Positions 39,204-47,672 of a stretch of 64,000 bases of DNA are shown here, piece after piece. The notes under the pieces are model-generated. The model was not told the origin of the DNA. It did no database searches and worked only from the letters and a program-made list of their open reading frames with translations. A program made the translations under genes and the position numbers. Each line of letters starts with the position of its first letter. Positions within the stretch are counted from its first letter, which is position 1. This DNA comes from Comamonas testosteroni TK102 (GTDB taxonomy: Bacteria; Pseudomonadota; Gammaproteobacteria; Burkholderiales; Burkholderiaceae_C), in the NCBI RefSeq assembly GCF_000739375.1, contig NZ_CP006704.1:1054001-1118000 (forward strand), given 5' to 3'.

Positions 39204-39986
39204 ATGGCAGAGAGCACGACTTCCGCAGTCCTTCATGTCTCGGACATCTCCAAGCGCTTTGGCGGGTTGCAGGCGCTGTCCGGTGTGAGCATGAAGATTG
39301 AGAGAGGCCAGGTCTATGGCCTGATCGGCCCCAATGGCGCGGGCAAGACCACGTTTTTCAATGTGATCACCGGCCTCTATACGCCCGACACCGGCAAGTT
39401 CGAGCTGGCCGGAAAGCCCTATGAGCCGACGGCGGTGCACAAGGTGGCCAGGGCCGGCATTGCCCGGACCTTCCAGAACATCCGCCTGTTTGCCGAGATG
39501 ACAGCACTGGAAAACGTCATGGTCGGGCGCCATGTGCGCACGCATTCGGGCCTGCTCGGAGCGGTGTTTCGCACCAAGGGTTTCAAGGCCGAGGAAGCCG
39601 CGATTCGGGCCCGCTCGCGCGAGCTGCTCGACTATGTCGGCATCGGCAAGTATGCGGACTTCAAGGCGCGTACCTTGTCCTATGGCGACCAGCGTCGGCT
39701 GGAGATTGCCCGTGCTCTGGCGACAGACCCGCAGCTGATTGCGCTGGATGAGCCGGCTGCCGGCATGAACGCAACCGAGAAGGTGCAATTGCGTGAGCTG
39801 ATCGACCGCATTCGCAACGACCACCGCACCATCTTGTTGATTGAGCACGATGTGAAGCTGGTCATGGGCCTGTGCGACCGGGTGACGGTGCTGGACTATG
39901 GCAAGCCGATTGCCGAAGGCACGCCTGCCGAAGTGCAGAAGAATGAAAAAGTGATTGAAGCCTATCTGGGCACGGGAGGCCATTGA
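39204..39986 (+). CDS. livG: branched-chain amino acid ABC transporter ATP-binding protein LivG
   Basis: A 260-residue ABC ATPase. Walker A is GPNGAGKTT near residue 41, the signature region reads LSYGDQRRLEIARAL, and Walker B is LIALDEPAAGMN. The insertion between Walker A and signature is of LivG length. It follows livM by 30 bp and its stop overlaps the livF leader. Confidence 0.95.
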   Translation: MAESTTSAVLHVSDISKRFGGLQALSGVSMKIERGQVYGLIGPNGAGKTTFFNVITGLYTPDTGKFELAGKPYEPTAVHKVARAGIARTFQNIRLFAEMTALENVMVGRHVRTHSGLLGAVFRTKGFKAEEAAIRARSRELLDYVGIGKYADFKARTLSYGDQRRLEIARALATDPQLIALDEPAAGMNATEKVQLRELIDRIRNDHRTILLIEHDVKLVMGLCDRVTVLDYGKPIAEGTPAEVQKNEKVIEAYLGTGGH

Positions 39987-39988
39987 AG

Positions 39989-40747
39989 ATGCAGGATCAA
40001 GTGCTGGAACAGGCGCAGGCCTCCAAGTCCACGGCCCCGGTGTTGCTGCAGGTGAAGGGCCTGAAGGTGGGCTATGGCGGCATTCAGGCTGTCAAGGGCG
40101 TGGACTTTCAGGTGCATCAGGGGGAGCTGGTTTCGTTGATCGGCTCCAACGGCGCGGGCAAAACCACGACCATGAAGGCCGTCACGCGAGGGCTGCCGAT
40201 TGCCGATGGCGAAATTCTCTACCTGGGCCAAAGCATCAAGGGCAAGGGGGCTTGGGATCTGGTAGCCGAAGGATTGGTCATGGTGCCCGAGGGGCGCGGC
40301 GTGTTTGCCCGCATGACGATTACCGAAAATCTGCTCATGGGTGCCTACACCCGTAAGGACAAGGCCGGCATACAGGCGGATATCGAGCGCATGTTCGGCA
40401 TCTTTCCGCGTCTGAAGGAGCGCAAGGATCAGCTGGCGGGCACCATGTCCGGGGGCGAGCAGCAGATGCTGGCCATGGCGCGCGCGCTCATGAGCCAGCC
40501 CAAGGTGCTGCTGCTGGACGAGCCGTCCATGGGCTTGTCGCCCATCATGGTGGACAAGATCTTCGAGGTGGTCAGCAATGTCTATGCGCTGGGTGTGACC
40601 ATGGTGCTGGTGGAGCAGAACGCCAGTCGCGCGTTGGCGCTGGCCGATCGGGGTTATGTCATGGAGTCCGGCATCATCACCATGACGGGGCCGGGCCAGA
40701 CCTTGCTGAGCGATCCGCGCGTGCGTGCGGCCTACCTGGGAGAGTAA
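39989..40747 (+). CDS. livF: branched-chain amino acid ABC transporter ATP-binding protein LivF
   Basis: A 252-residue ABC ATPase, second ATPase of the pair. Walker A is GSNGAGKTT, the signature is TMSGGEQQMLAMARAL and Walker B is LLLDEPSMGLSP. The ATG at 39989 has GGAGG at 39975-39979 inside the end of livG, indicating translational coupling. The gene for the periplasmic binding protein is not in this operon. Confidence 0.95.
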   Translation: MQDQVLEQAQASKSTAPVLLQVKGLKVGYGGIQAVKGVDFQVHQGELVSLIGSNGAGKTTTMKAVTRGLPIADGEILYLGQSIKGKGAWDLVAEGLVMVPEGRGVFARMTITENLLMGAYTRKDKAGIQADIERMFGIFPRLKERKDQLAGTMSGGEQQMLAMARALMSQPKVLLLDEPSMGLSPIMVDKIFEVVSNVYALGVTMVLVEQNASRALALADRGYVMESGIITMTGPGQTLLSDPRVRAAYLGE

Positions 40748-41240
40748 GCCTCGACGAGGGGGCCTTCGATCGCTGTGCGCTGTACGATCGTGGCGCTCTC
40801 CCGCAGTCCAGGGCGAACCCTAATTCCCCTGAAATTCAAGAAAATGACAAAAAAATGACGTTTTTCATGGTTCTTTGATTGTTTTATTAATTTCTTTTTA
40901 GTTCCTTTTAATTCTTTTTTGTCGTTGCATAGAATTTGTATATTACAAAAAGAAGTATTTGGAACGTTTTCGCGTGGCAGAGTGACATGCTCCTGCGGTC
41001 GGTGCATTCGACGGGCGGATTTCTGCTTTGTGCTGCTGTCTGGAGGAATCACAGGCTTTGTGACAGTTCCTAACATGGCGCAGAGCTTGTATTTTATTTT
41101 TCGTGGTGCCCGAAGGGGTGTCTTGAAGACGCGCTGAAACGCACAATGACTCAAGAGTAAACTCCGCCCCGTTTGAGCCGGGAACCATGCACCTTTTTGC
41201 AGTGAGTCGCCTGGTTTCTTTTCCCCGGTAAGGAGCATTC
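40748..41240. other. 493-bp AT-rich gap upstream of the phosphate uptake genes
   Basis: No convincing gene is seen. Bases about 40835-40975 are strikingly AT-rich with long T runs, unlike the rest of the window, and resemble an UP-element-rich promoter or a silenced or foreign segment. An imperfect repeat TCACA-GGCTT-TGTGA lies at 41049-41063, and the reverse strand there reads CTGTCAC-N5-CTGTGAT, a poor match to a Pho box. Confidence 0.5.
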
Positions 41241-41888
41241 ATGCTGTTTGGCAAGCTATTGCCGCGCGAAGGCAATTTTTTCGAGATGTTCAATCAACAT
41301 GCGGACCGCATCGTTGAAGCAGCTCATGCTTTCTCGCAACTCGTTGCAAATTACAACGATCCCCATCTACGCGAAAAATACAACGCCGATGTGGACAACG
41401 CCGAGCGCGCAGCCGACCGTGTGACCCATGATGTCACCAAGCTGCTGCACAAGACCTTCATCACGCCCCTGGATCGCGAACATATCCACTCGCTGATCAA
41501 CACCATGGACGACGTGGCCGACCTGATTCAGGACTCGGCCGAGACCATGGCCCTGTATGACGTGCGTCACATGACAGACGAAATCACACGTCTGACCGAT
41601 CTTTGCGTGCGCTGCTGCGAGCGTGTGCGTGATGCCGTCAAGCTGCTGGACCGCCTCTCGGACCCCACGATCGTGGACGCCGCCAGCAAGACCTGCGACG
41701 AGATCGACCGCCTGGAAGGCGATGCCGACCGCGTGATGCGTGCGGCCATGAGCAAGCTGTTCCGTGAAGAGCCCGATGTGCGTGAGGTGATCAAGCTCAA
41801 GGCTATCTATGAGCTGCTGGAAACCATCACGGACCGCTGCGAAGACGTGGCGAACCTGATCGAGGGCATCGTCCTCGAGAATTCCTGA
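41241..41888 (+). CDS. DUF47 family PhoU-like protein
   Basis: A 215-residue all-helical protein of the DUF47 (TIGR00153) family. It has repeated acidic segments that resemble PhoU metal-binding motifs (DNAERAADRVTHDVTKLLH, EIDRLEGDADRVMRAAMSKL). Partner proteins of Pit transporters with this fold are thought to control phosphate uptake. The start has AAGGAG. It lies 19 bp before pit, a very common pair. Confidence 0.94.
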   Translation: MLFGKLLPREGNFFEMFNQHADRIVEAAHAFSQLVANYNDPHLREKYNADVDNAERAADRVTHDVTKLLHKTFITPLDREHIHSLINTMDDVADLIQDSAETMALYDVRHMTDEITRLTDLCVRCCERVRDAVKLLDRLSDPTIVDAASKTCDEIDRLEGDADRVMRAAMSKLFREEPDVREVIKLKAIYELLETITDRCEDVANLIEGIVLENS

Positions 41889-41907
41889 TTCTCGCTGGAG
41901 TCCGATC

Positions 41908-42918
41908 ATGGAGCCGGTACAGGCAGCCCTCTGGGTTGTGATTTTGCTGGTGGTGCTCGCCTTGCTGTTCGATTTCATGAACGGCTTTCACGACGCTGCC
42001 AATTCGATTGCCACCGTGGTTTCCACGGGGGTTCTCAAACCTACTCAGGCCGTGGCATTTGCCGCGTTCTTCAACGTTGTGGCGGTTTTCGTCTTCCACC
42101 TCAGTGTGGCGGCAACCGTGGGCAAGGGTATTGTTCAGCCGGGCATCGTTGACACGCATGTCGTCTTCGGCGCTCTGGTGGGGGCCATCACCTGGAACAT
42201 CATCACCTGGATCTACGGCATTCCCAGCAGTTCCTCGCATGCCCTGATAGGCGGCATCGTGGGTGCGGTGATCGCCAAGGCCGGCGCGGGCGCGCTGATC
42301 GCCAGCGGCATCTGGAAGACCGTGGCCTTCATCTTCGTCTCTCCCGTGCTGGGCTTTCTGCTGGGTTCGCTGATGATGGTGCTGGTGGCCTGGATTTTCC
42401 GCCGGGCCAGCCCGAATCGCGTGGACAAGTGGTTCCGCCGTCTGCAACTGGTATCTGCCGGTGCCTACAGTCTGGGTCACGGCGGCAACGATGCGCAAAA
42501 GACCATCGGCATCATCTGGCTGCTGCTGATTGCCACGGGTTATGCCAATGCCGGTGATGCCGAGCCACCCTTGTGGACCATCGTGAGCTGCTATCTGGCC
42601 ATCGGTCTGGGCACCATGTTTGGCGGCTGGCGCATCGTCAAGACCATGGGTCAGAAGATCACCAAGCTCAAGCCCGTAGGTGGCTTCTGCGCCGAATCCG
42701 GTGGTGCACTGACCCTGTTCTTCGCCACCTTCCTGGGGGTTCCCGTCTCGACCACGCACACCATTACCGGTGCCATCGTGGGCGTGGGCTCCACGCAGCG
42801 CGCGAGTGCCGTGCGCTGGGGCGTGGCTGGCAATATCGTCTGGGCATGGATTCTGACGATTCCTGCCAGCGCCTTTGTGGCATCCATTGCCTACTGGGTC
42901 AGCCTGCAACTGTATTGA
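41908..42918 (+). CDS. pit: inorganic phosphate transporter, PiT family
   Basis: A 336-residue permease with about ten helices that imports metal-phosphate using proton or sodium gradients. The two PiT signature repeats are seen: FDFMNGFHDAANSIATVV near residue 20 and LGHGGNDAQKTIGII near 190, with GVPVSTTHTITGAIVG further on. It forms an operon with the DUF47 gene. Confidence 0.96.
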   Translation: MEPVQAALWVVILLVVLALLFDFMNGFHDAANSIATVVSTGVLKPTQAVAFAAFFNVVAVFVFHLSVAATVGKGIVQPGIVDTHVVFGALVGAITWNIITWIYGIPSSSSHALIGGIVGAVIAKAGAGALIASGIWKTVAFIFVSPVLGFLLGSLMMVLVAWIFRRASPNRVDKWFRRLQLVSAGAYSLGHGGNDAQKTIGIIWLLLIATGYANAGDAEPPLWTIVSCYLAIGLGTMFGGWRIVKTMGQKITKLKPVGGFCAESGGALTLFFATFLGVPVSTTHTITGAIVGVGSTQRASAVRWGVAGNIVWAWILTIPASAFVASIAYWVSLQLY

Positions 42919-42937
42919 GCTTGTGTACTCCTTGATT

Positions 42938-42963
42938 GATGGCGGTTAGCGCTTGCCAATCAG
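42938..42963. repeat. AGCGCT-type intergenic repeat after pit
   Basis: TGATGGCGGTTAGCGCTTG followed by CCAATCA, a member of the dispersed intergenic family (compare 7023-7041). Confidence 0.5.
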
Positions 42964-42975
42964 GGGTGAAATGCC

Positions 42976-43005
42976 AAAAAGGCTTCGCATTGCGAAGCCT
43001 TTTTT
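42976..43005. terminator. bidirectional intrinsic terminator
   Basis: AAAAAGGCTTCGCA and TGCGAAGCCTTTTT pair in a long stem with T/A tracts on both sides, between the convergent pit and GGDEF-EAL genes. Confidence 0.87.
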
Positions 43006-43024
43006 CATGGCTGAAACACGGTCG

Positions 43025-44806
43025 TCAAGCTGCAGTTTCCTGCAGGCTGGATACGACCTGCCGCTGCAGCAGCGACCTGAGCTGGCCGACCGGTGCCGGG
43101 GGGCTGAGCAGATAGCCCATGAAATGCTCGCAGCCATACTGCGCCAGCAGGGCGCGCTGCTCCAGGGTTTCCACTCCTGCGCCGACTATCGTCATCTGAT
43201 GGCGGGCGGCCAGCGCGATGGCCGCCTGCACGGCGGCTTCGGCGGCATTGTTGGGGCCCAGGCGCTGGACCAGGGAGTGCGAGAGCTTGAGCTGGTTCAG
43301 GGGAAGCTGCTGCAGCGCTTGCTGCATATGGAAACTGTCGCCAAAGTCGTCGAGTGACAGCCGCAGTCCCATGGTGCGAAGACGGGTGAGGGTCGGAACG
43401 ATATCCGCGTGCGAGGGGCTCAGCGCTTGGGTGGAAAGCTCCAGCAGCAGCAAGGCCGGGTCGGCCCCTGTCTGGCTGATGATGTCCTGCAACTGCTCGG
43501 CCAGATCGGCCTGCCTGAGCTGCTTGGCGCTGATGTTGACGCAGATGGGCAGCTTGCCCAGTTGTGGATCGACTTTCCATCTGGCCAATTGCTCGCAGGC
43601 GGCTTGAATGCTCCAGCGGCCCAGCGGAACGATGATGTCGGTTTCCTCGGCCACGGACAGGAAGATGCTCGGTGGTACCAGTCCTCGCCTGGGATGGCGC
43701 CAGCGCAGCAGGGCTTCCAGACCGTTGACGTCACCGCCGGCGGAGTATTGGGCCTGGTAATGCAGCTCGAACTGGCCCAGACGCAGGGCTTCGCGCAGCT
43801 CCTGCTCAAGGTGCTGGCGATCATTGGCCAGGATGCGCTGCTCGGGGCTGAAGAAGTGCAGGCCCCGGGCTTCCTCGTCGCGCAGGCGGTACATGGCGAT
43901 CTCTGCCTGCTGCAGCAATTCGGTGGCGGAGCGAGAGTGCGGGCCGAACAAAGTGGCGCCGATATTGGCCTCCAGCATCGCGCTTTTGTTGCCGAGCGGG
44001 TAGCTGCCATTCAGGCTTTCCTGCAGACGCTCTCCCAGACGTTCCACCAGTACCGTGCTCATCTCGATATCCGGAGAGAGATCCGAGACCATGATGACAA
44101 AGTGCGCAGCGTCCAGTCTGGCCACGGTATCGCAGGAGCGCACGCAGCCGAGAAGACGCTGCGCGATGTTCTGCGCCAGGCCGGCCTGGCTGTCTCCCGT
44201 GCTGGCGGGCGAGCCCGCCACCGGTTCCATGTCTATGGTCAGCAAGGCCCCGCGCCAGCCCGTGCGCTCGGACTGGATCATGGCCTGGGACAGCCGGTCC
44301 AGCAGCAGGCGCCGATTGGGCAGATTGGTCAGCACGTCGAAGAAGGAAAGGCTTTCAGCCTCGCTTGCATGAGGCAGCAGCTCCTTGCAGGCCAGCACGG
44401 TGTAATTGGCCGACAGGGCATGAGCCGACAGATTGAGCCTGCGTCCGTTGGGCAGCTGGAACTGGGCATGGGCCTGCTGGCGCGCAATCAGTGCTTGATG
44501 GCTTTGGGCGATATGGCCCAGGGCCGGGGCCAAGCTTGCCGGGGCTGCGCTTGCAGCTGTCTGCAGAGCGGTTTGCAGAGATGTGCCTACCTTGAGGGTG
44601 GGCCCCAGCCAGGGAAACAGCTGCAGATAACCATCATTCCAGCGCTGAGCCCGATTCTGGGCATCCAGCAGCACATAGCCGCTGCTGGTCTGCTCGAGAA
44701 TGCGGAAAAGCTGCTCTCCGTACACGCCTACCAGACTGGTGGCGGCGGGAAAGGCGCTTTGCCCGTGCATGTCGGATCTGGCAGACTTTTCGTTAGTTGC
44801 AGACAT
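43025..44806 (-). CDS. degenerate GGDEF-EAL protein with N-terminal PAS-like domain
   Basis: A 593-residue protein. Residues about 28-140 look like a PAS domain, about 152-310 a GGDEF domain and about 325-590 an EAL domain. The GGDEF motif is lost: RLGGDEF is RLDAAHF (230-236), so no cyclase activity is expected. In the EAL domain E364, N424, E456, D486-D487 and K507 are kept, but the AEGVET glutamate is Ala543, the KID aspartate is Ser509 and the QGY glutamine is Met563. This probably leaves a c-di-GMP sensor or a weak phosphodiesterase at most. No transmembrane segment is seen. Confidence 0.9.
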   Translation of the reverse strand: MSATNEKSARSDMHGQSAFPAATSLVGVYGEQLFRILEQTSSGYVLLDAQNRAQRWNDGYLQLFPWLGPTLKVGTSLQTALQTAASAAPASLAPALGHIAQSHQALIARQQAHAQFQLPNGRRLNLSAHALSANYTVLACKELLPHASEAESLSFFDVLTNLPNRRLLLDRLSQAMIQSERTGWRGALLTIDMEPVAGSPASTGDSQAGLAQNIAQRLLGCVRSCDTVARLDAAHFVIMVSDLSPDIEMSTVLVERLGERLQESLNGSYPLGNKSAMLEANIGATLFGPHSRSATELLQQAEIAMYRLRDEEARGLHFFSPEQRILANDRQHLEQELREALRLGQFELHYQAQYSAGGDVNGLEALLRWRHPRRGLVPPSIFLSVAEETDIIVPLGRWSIQAACEQLARWKVDPQLGKLPICVNISAKQLRQADLAEQLQDIISQTGADPALLLLELSTQALSPSHADIVPTLTRLRTMGLRLSLDDFGDSFHMQQALQQLPLNQLKLSHSLVQRLGPNNAAEAAVQAAIALAARHQMTIVGAGVETLEQRALLAQYGCEHFMGYLLSPPAPVGQLRSLLQRQVVSSLQETAA

Positions 44807-45009
44807 AAGACCTCTTCAGGCTGGCGCAGCAAAGCCGTCGCATTGCGAAAACCGCCGGGATGCAGTCGTTGCAAGATGTTCCTCAGATCGGCATTGTGGG
44901 TTCTGTGGAATGTGCCGGCGGTGCTTTGGGGCCCAGAGGCGAAAAATTAGACTTTTGCTTACAAAAGCGGCGCGGCTGAATCAGCTTCGCAGTGCTTGAG
45001 ACGCTGGGC

Positions 45010-45495
45010 CTATTGCGAAATCTTGCGTGCCTCTTCGACCTGATATTCGAAGTAGTGCTGGAAGCTGTAGGCAATACTGGCCATCAGCACGGTGGCCCCC
45101 AGCATCAGGGACAGGCTTACGGCAAAAATCGTGGCCCATTGGGTGCGTCCCGCAGGCGCGTCGGCCTCGATCGAGGGGTTGAAGAGCCGGTTCCAGTTTC
45201 CCTGCTCCATCAGGCCGTAGAGAATGGCGCGCAGGGCGCAGCCCGCAATGGTGAAGCCGAGCAGCGGGATCAGCAGCCAGCTCAGCCTGTCGTCCTGCCC
45301 CAGCTGCTGCACGCGCTCGATGCCGTAGATGCCGAGCGCCGTGGGAATGGGCAGCAGCCAGCCAAGCCAGTCCCCAAGTCCGTGCAGGTAAAAGCGATGC
45401 AGCCCCAGCGGCCCGCCGATCAAGGCCAGCCAGGCGGCAACCGTCTTGTTCTTGGGGCGAGCAGGCATGGTGGAGGTGGAGGCAAATGGGTTCAT
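45010..45495 (-). CDS. TM2/NINE domain membrane protein
   Basis: A 161-residue protein from the ATG at 45495 (start uncertain; no strong ribosome-binding site, and the ATG at 45468 is an alternative). Residues about 14-60 are a TM2 domain with KNKTVAAWLALIGGPLGLHR followed by FYLHG. Further hydrophobic helices lie near residues 80-105 and 125-148. The function of such proteins in bacteria is unknown. Confidence 0.78.
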   Translation of the reverse strand: MNPFASTSTMPARPKNKTVAAWLALIGGPLGLHRFYLHGLGDWLGWLLPIPTALGIYGIERVQQLGQDDRLSWLLIPLLGFTIAGCALRAILYGLMEQGNWNRLFNPSIEADAPAGRTQWATIFAVSLSLMLGATVLMASIAYSFQHYFEYQVEEARKISQ

Positions 45496-45624
45496 GTCCG
45501 GAGGGCAGGCAGAAAACGAAGCAACGCATCCATTATTCCCTGCACCCGACCTGGGCGGCTCAGGGCAATTGCGCTTCACATGCCGGGAAGCTTCAGTGAG
45601 GATTACGCCCATTTGCCACAGCTA

Positions 45625-45653
45625 TAGGCAGCTTCGGCAGAACTCGATATAAT
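45625..45653 (+). promoter_or_regulatory. candidate sigma70 promoter of rpsP
   Basis: TAGGCA (45625-45630), a 17-bp spacer and a perfect TATAAT (45648-45653), 124 bp upstream of the rpsP start. Confidence 0.55.
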
Positions 45654-45776
45654 TTCCGGTTTTACGGCGTGTCGCTGGCCGGGTGGTCATGTCGCGTGTC
45701 TCAAACGCTGTAAGAAAACCTGCGCAGCTGGTCAAATTTTTGATGGCACTGGCTGTAACCACCCGAAGGAAACATC

Positions 45777-46031
45777 ATGGTTGTTATTCGTCTCTCCCGC
45801 GGCGGCTCTAAGGCTCGTCCTTTCTACAACATCGTTGCAGCTGACAAGCGCGTGCGTCGCGACGGTGCTTTCATCGAACGTCTGGGTTTCTACAACCCTA
45901 GCGCTCGTGGCGCCGAAGAAGGCCTGCGTCTGGCTCTGGACCGCGTGAACTACTGGAAGAGCGTTGGTGCTCAAACTTCCGATACGGCTGAACGCCTGAT
46001 CAAGGAAGCTGCAAAGAAGGTTGCTGCCTAA
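45777..46031 (+). CDS. rpsP: 30S ribosomal protein S16
   Basis: An 84-residue small-subunit protein beginning [20 protein letters not shown], the S16 signature, with [14 protein letters not shown] following. Length is normal. It is the first gene of the rpsP-rimM-trmD-rplS cluster and is followed, unusually, by a terminator hairpin. Confidence 0.98.
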   Translation: MVVIRLSRGGSKARPFYNIVAADKRVRRDGAFIERLGFYNPSARGAEEGLRLALDRVNYWKSVGAQTSDTAERLIKEAAKKVAA

Positions 46032-46066
46032 TTTAGGCGGTTGCTCTCTAGGCACCTTTATCAAAG

Positions 46067-46103
46067 CGGGTTCCGTTGGCTTGCCTGACGGGACCCGTTT
46101 TTT
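46067..46103 (+). terminator. intrinsic terminator between rpsP and rimM
   Basis: CGGGTTCCGT (46067-46076) pairs with ACGGGACCCG (46088-46097; one G-U pair), followed by six T. It lies 35 bp after the rpsP stop and 32 bp before the rimM start, inside a cluster that is usually one operon, so part of the transcripts should end here. Confidence 0.75.
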
Positions 46104-46134
46104 ATTGAATTTCTGCAATTTTTCTGCTGATCCC

Positions 46135-46704
46135 ATGAGCCACATGCCTGTTCTTCAAACCACGAGCTTGCCTGCTGATGCCATTGAAGTCGGTCGCATT
46201 GCCGATGCCTGGGGCATCAAGGGCTGGTTCAAGGTTCATGCCTTCAGCAGCGCCCCCGAGGCCCTGTTTGCCGCCAAGGACTGGTTCTTGCAGCCGGCGG
46301 AAAAAGGAGCCAAGCATTTCGCGGGCACCGTGGTTCTGCCCGTCAAGCAGGCCCGTTTCCATGCCGACACCATCGTGGCCACCTCGCAGGAGGTCGCCGA
46401 CCGCAACGCCGCCGAGGCCCTGCGCGGTGCCCGCATCTTTGTGGCGCGTGAGCATTTCCCCAAGACCGATGATGGCGAGTTCTACTGGGTAGACCTGATG
46501 GGCCTGCAGGTGGTAAACCGCGAAGGCGTGGCGCTGGGCGTGGTCAGGGACTTGATGGCCACCGGCCCGCAGACCGTGCTGGTTCTGGGATATGAGCAGG
46601 ATGGCAAGGAGCAGGAGCGCCTGATTCCCTTTGTCGATGCCTATGTGGACTCGGTGGATCTGGCCGGCAAGAAAATCGTGGCCGACTGGCAGCCCGACTA
46701 TTGA
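46135..46704 (+). CDS. rimM: 16S rRNA processing protein RimM
   Basis: A 189-residue factor for maturation of the 30S head domain that binds S19. The N-terminal VGRIADAWGIKGWFKVHAFS and the C-terminal PRC-barrel region with EFYWVDLMGLQVVN and LIPFVDAYVDSVDL are diagnostic. I chose the ATG at 46135; the open frame further upstream would cross the terminator. Confidence 0.95.
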   Translation: MSHMPVLQTTSLPADAIEVGRIADAWGIKGWFKVHAFSSAPEALFAAKDWFLQPAEKGAKHFAGTVVLPVKQARFHADTIVATSQEVADRNAAEALRGARIFVAREHFPKTDDGEFYWVDLMGLQVVNREGVALGVVRDLMATGPQTVLVLGYEQDGKEQERLIPFVDAYVDSVDLAGKKIVADWQPDY

Positions 46705-46715
46705 ATTGGAATGCG

Positions 46716-46750
46716 TGACAGCTATTGAATTTGTAGCTGTAAGCGCTTTT
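46716..46750. repeat. intergenic repeat with GACAGCTA / TAGCTGTAAGCGCT
   Basis: TGACAGCTATTGAATTTGTA followed by GCTGTAAGCGCTTTT. The ACAGCTA and TAGCTGT arms are inverted, so a hairpin can form. It is a member of the dispersed family and lies in the rimM-trmD gap. Confidence 0.5.
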
Positions 46751-46755
46751 AGATC

Positions 46756-47535
46756 ATGCGTTTTGACATCATTACACTGTTCCCTGAACTGTTCGCGCCG
46801 TTTCTTGAAAGCGGGGTGACACGCCGTGCCTACAGCTCGGGTCAGGTGGCGGTGCATCTGTGGAATCCGCGTGATTGGGCCGAGGGCAATTACCGCCGCG
46901 TGGATGACCGTCCGTTTGGCGGCGGCCCCGGCATGGTGATGATGGCAGAGCCGCTGCAGCATTGCCTGGAGGCGATTCGCGCAGCCCGCGTCGAGGCTGA
47001 TGCGCGGGAGCAGGCCGAGCCGGCTCCTGTGGTGCTGTTCTCTCCCATAGGCACCACCCTCAGGCATGCGGTGGTGGCCGACTGGGCCGAAAGCCGTGGC
47101 GCGGTGCTGCTCTGCGGTCGCTACGAGGGCATCGACCAGCGCTTCATCGATGCCCATGTCAGCCATCAGATCAGCCTGGGCGACTTTGTGCTTTCCGGCG
47201 GCGAGCTGGCGGCCATGGTGTTGCTGGACTCTCTGGCGCGTCTGCAGCCCGGTGTGCTCAACGATGAAGGCAGCTTTCAGCAGGACAGCTTCAATCCTGC
47301 GCTGGACGGCTTGCTGGACTGCCCTCACTACACGCGTCCGGAAGTCTGGAATGGCCAGGACGTGCCACCGGAGCTGCTCTCCGGTCACCATGCCAATATC
47401 GAGCGCTGGCGCCGCGATCAGCGCCTGCGCATCACGGCCGAACATCGACCCGAGCTGATAGAGCAGGCCCGCGATCAGGGGCTGCTCAATGCCAAGGACG
47501 AAGGGTTTTTGGCAAAAACAGCGTCCAAGCTATAA
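46756..47535 (+). CDS. trmD: tRNA (guanine-N1)-methyltransferase
   Basis: A 259-residue trefoil-knot (SPOUT) enzyme that makes m1G37 in tRNAs. The segments MRFDIITLFPELFAPFLESG at the start, LLCGRYEGIDQRF and ISLGDFVLSGGELAAM are the TrmD signatures of the SAM-binding knot. Length is normal. Its stop codon overlaps the -10 element of a candidate rplS promoter. Confidence 0.97.
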   Translation: MRFDIITLFPELFAPFLESGVTRRAYSSGQVAVHLWNPRDWAEGNYRRVDDRPFGGGPGMVMMAEPLQHCLEAIRAARVEADAREQAEPAPVVLFSPIGTTLRHAVVADWAESRGAVLLCGRYEGIDQRFIDAHVSHQISLGDFVLSGGELAAMVLLDSLARLQPGVLNDEGSFQQDSFNPALDGLLDCPHYTRPEVWNGQDVPPELLSGHHANIERWRRDQRLRITAEHRPELIEQARDQGLLNAKDEGFLAKTASKL

Positions 47536-47536
47536 T
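47509..47536 (+). promoter_or_regulatory. candidate sigma70 promoter of rplS
   Basis: TTGGCA (47509-47514), a 16-bp spacer and a perfect TATAAT (47531-47536) at the very end of trmD. This leaves an untranslated leader of about 130 nt before rplS that contains complementary GCCGC/GCGGC segments. Confidence 0.55.
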
Positions 47537-47672
47537 CTCAGGCTCTTTGATCCTCTATCCGGCCGCTGCAAGGAATGGCGGAGCCGCTTTCGGCGGTTCT
47601 CGTAATGCAGCAATAGCACCAATCCCGGTGCTTGCCAATTCTGGCGCGGACAAGATCAAGGTGGACTAAATC

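Noticed and set aside
41048..41066. Pho box upstream of the DUF47-pit operon
   Set aside because: CTGTCAC-N5-CTGTGAT has a 12-bp instead of 11-bp spacing and mismatches; too weak to call as a site.
40919..41137. 72-residue frame in the AT-rich gap before the DUF47 gene
   Set aside because: Composition is unlike a protein, there is no ribosome-binding site, and it lies in a probable promoter region.
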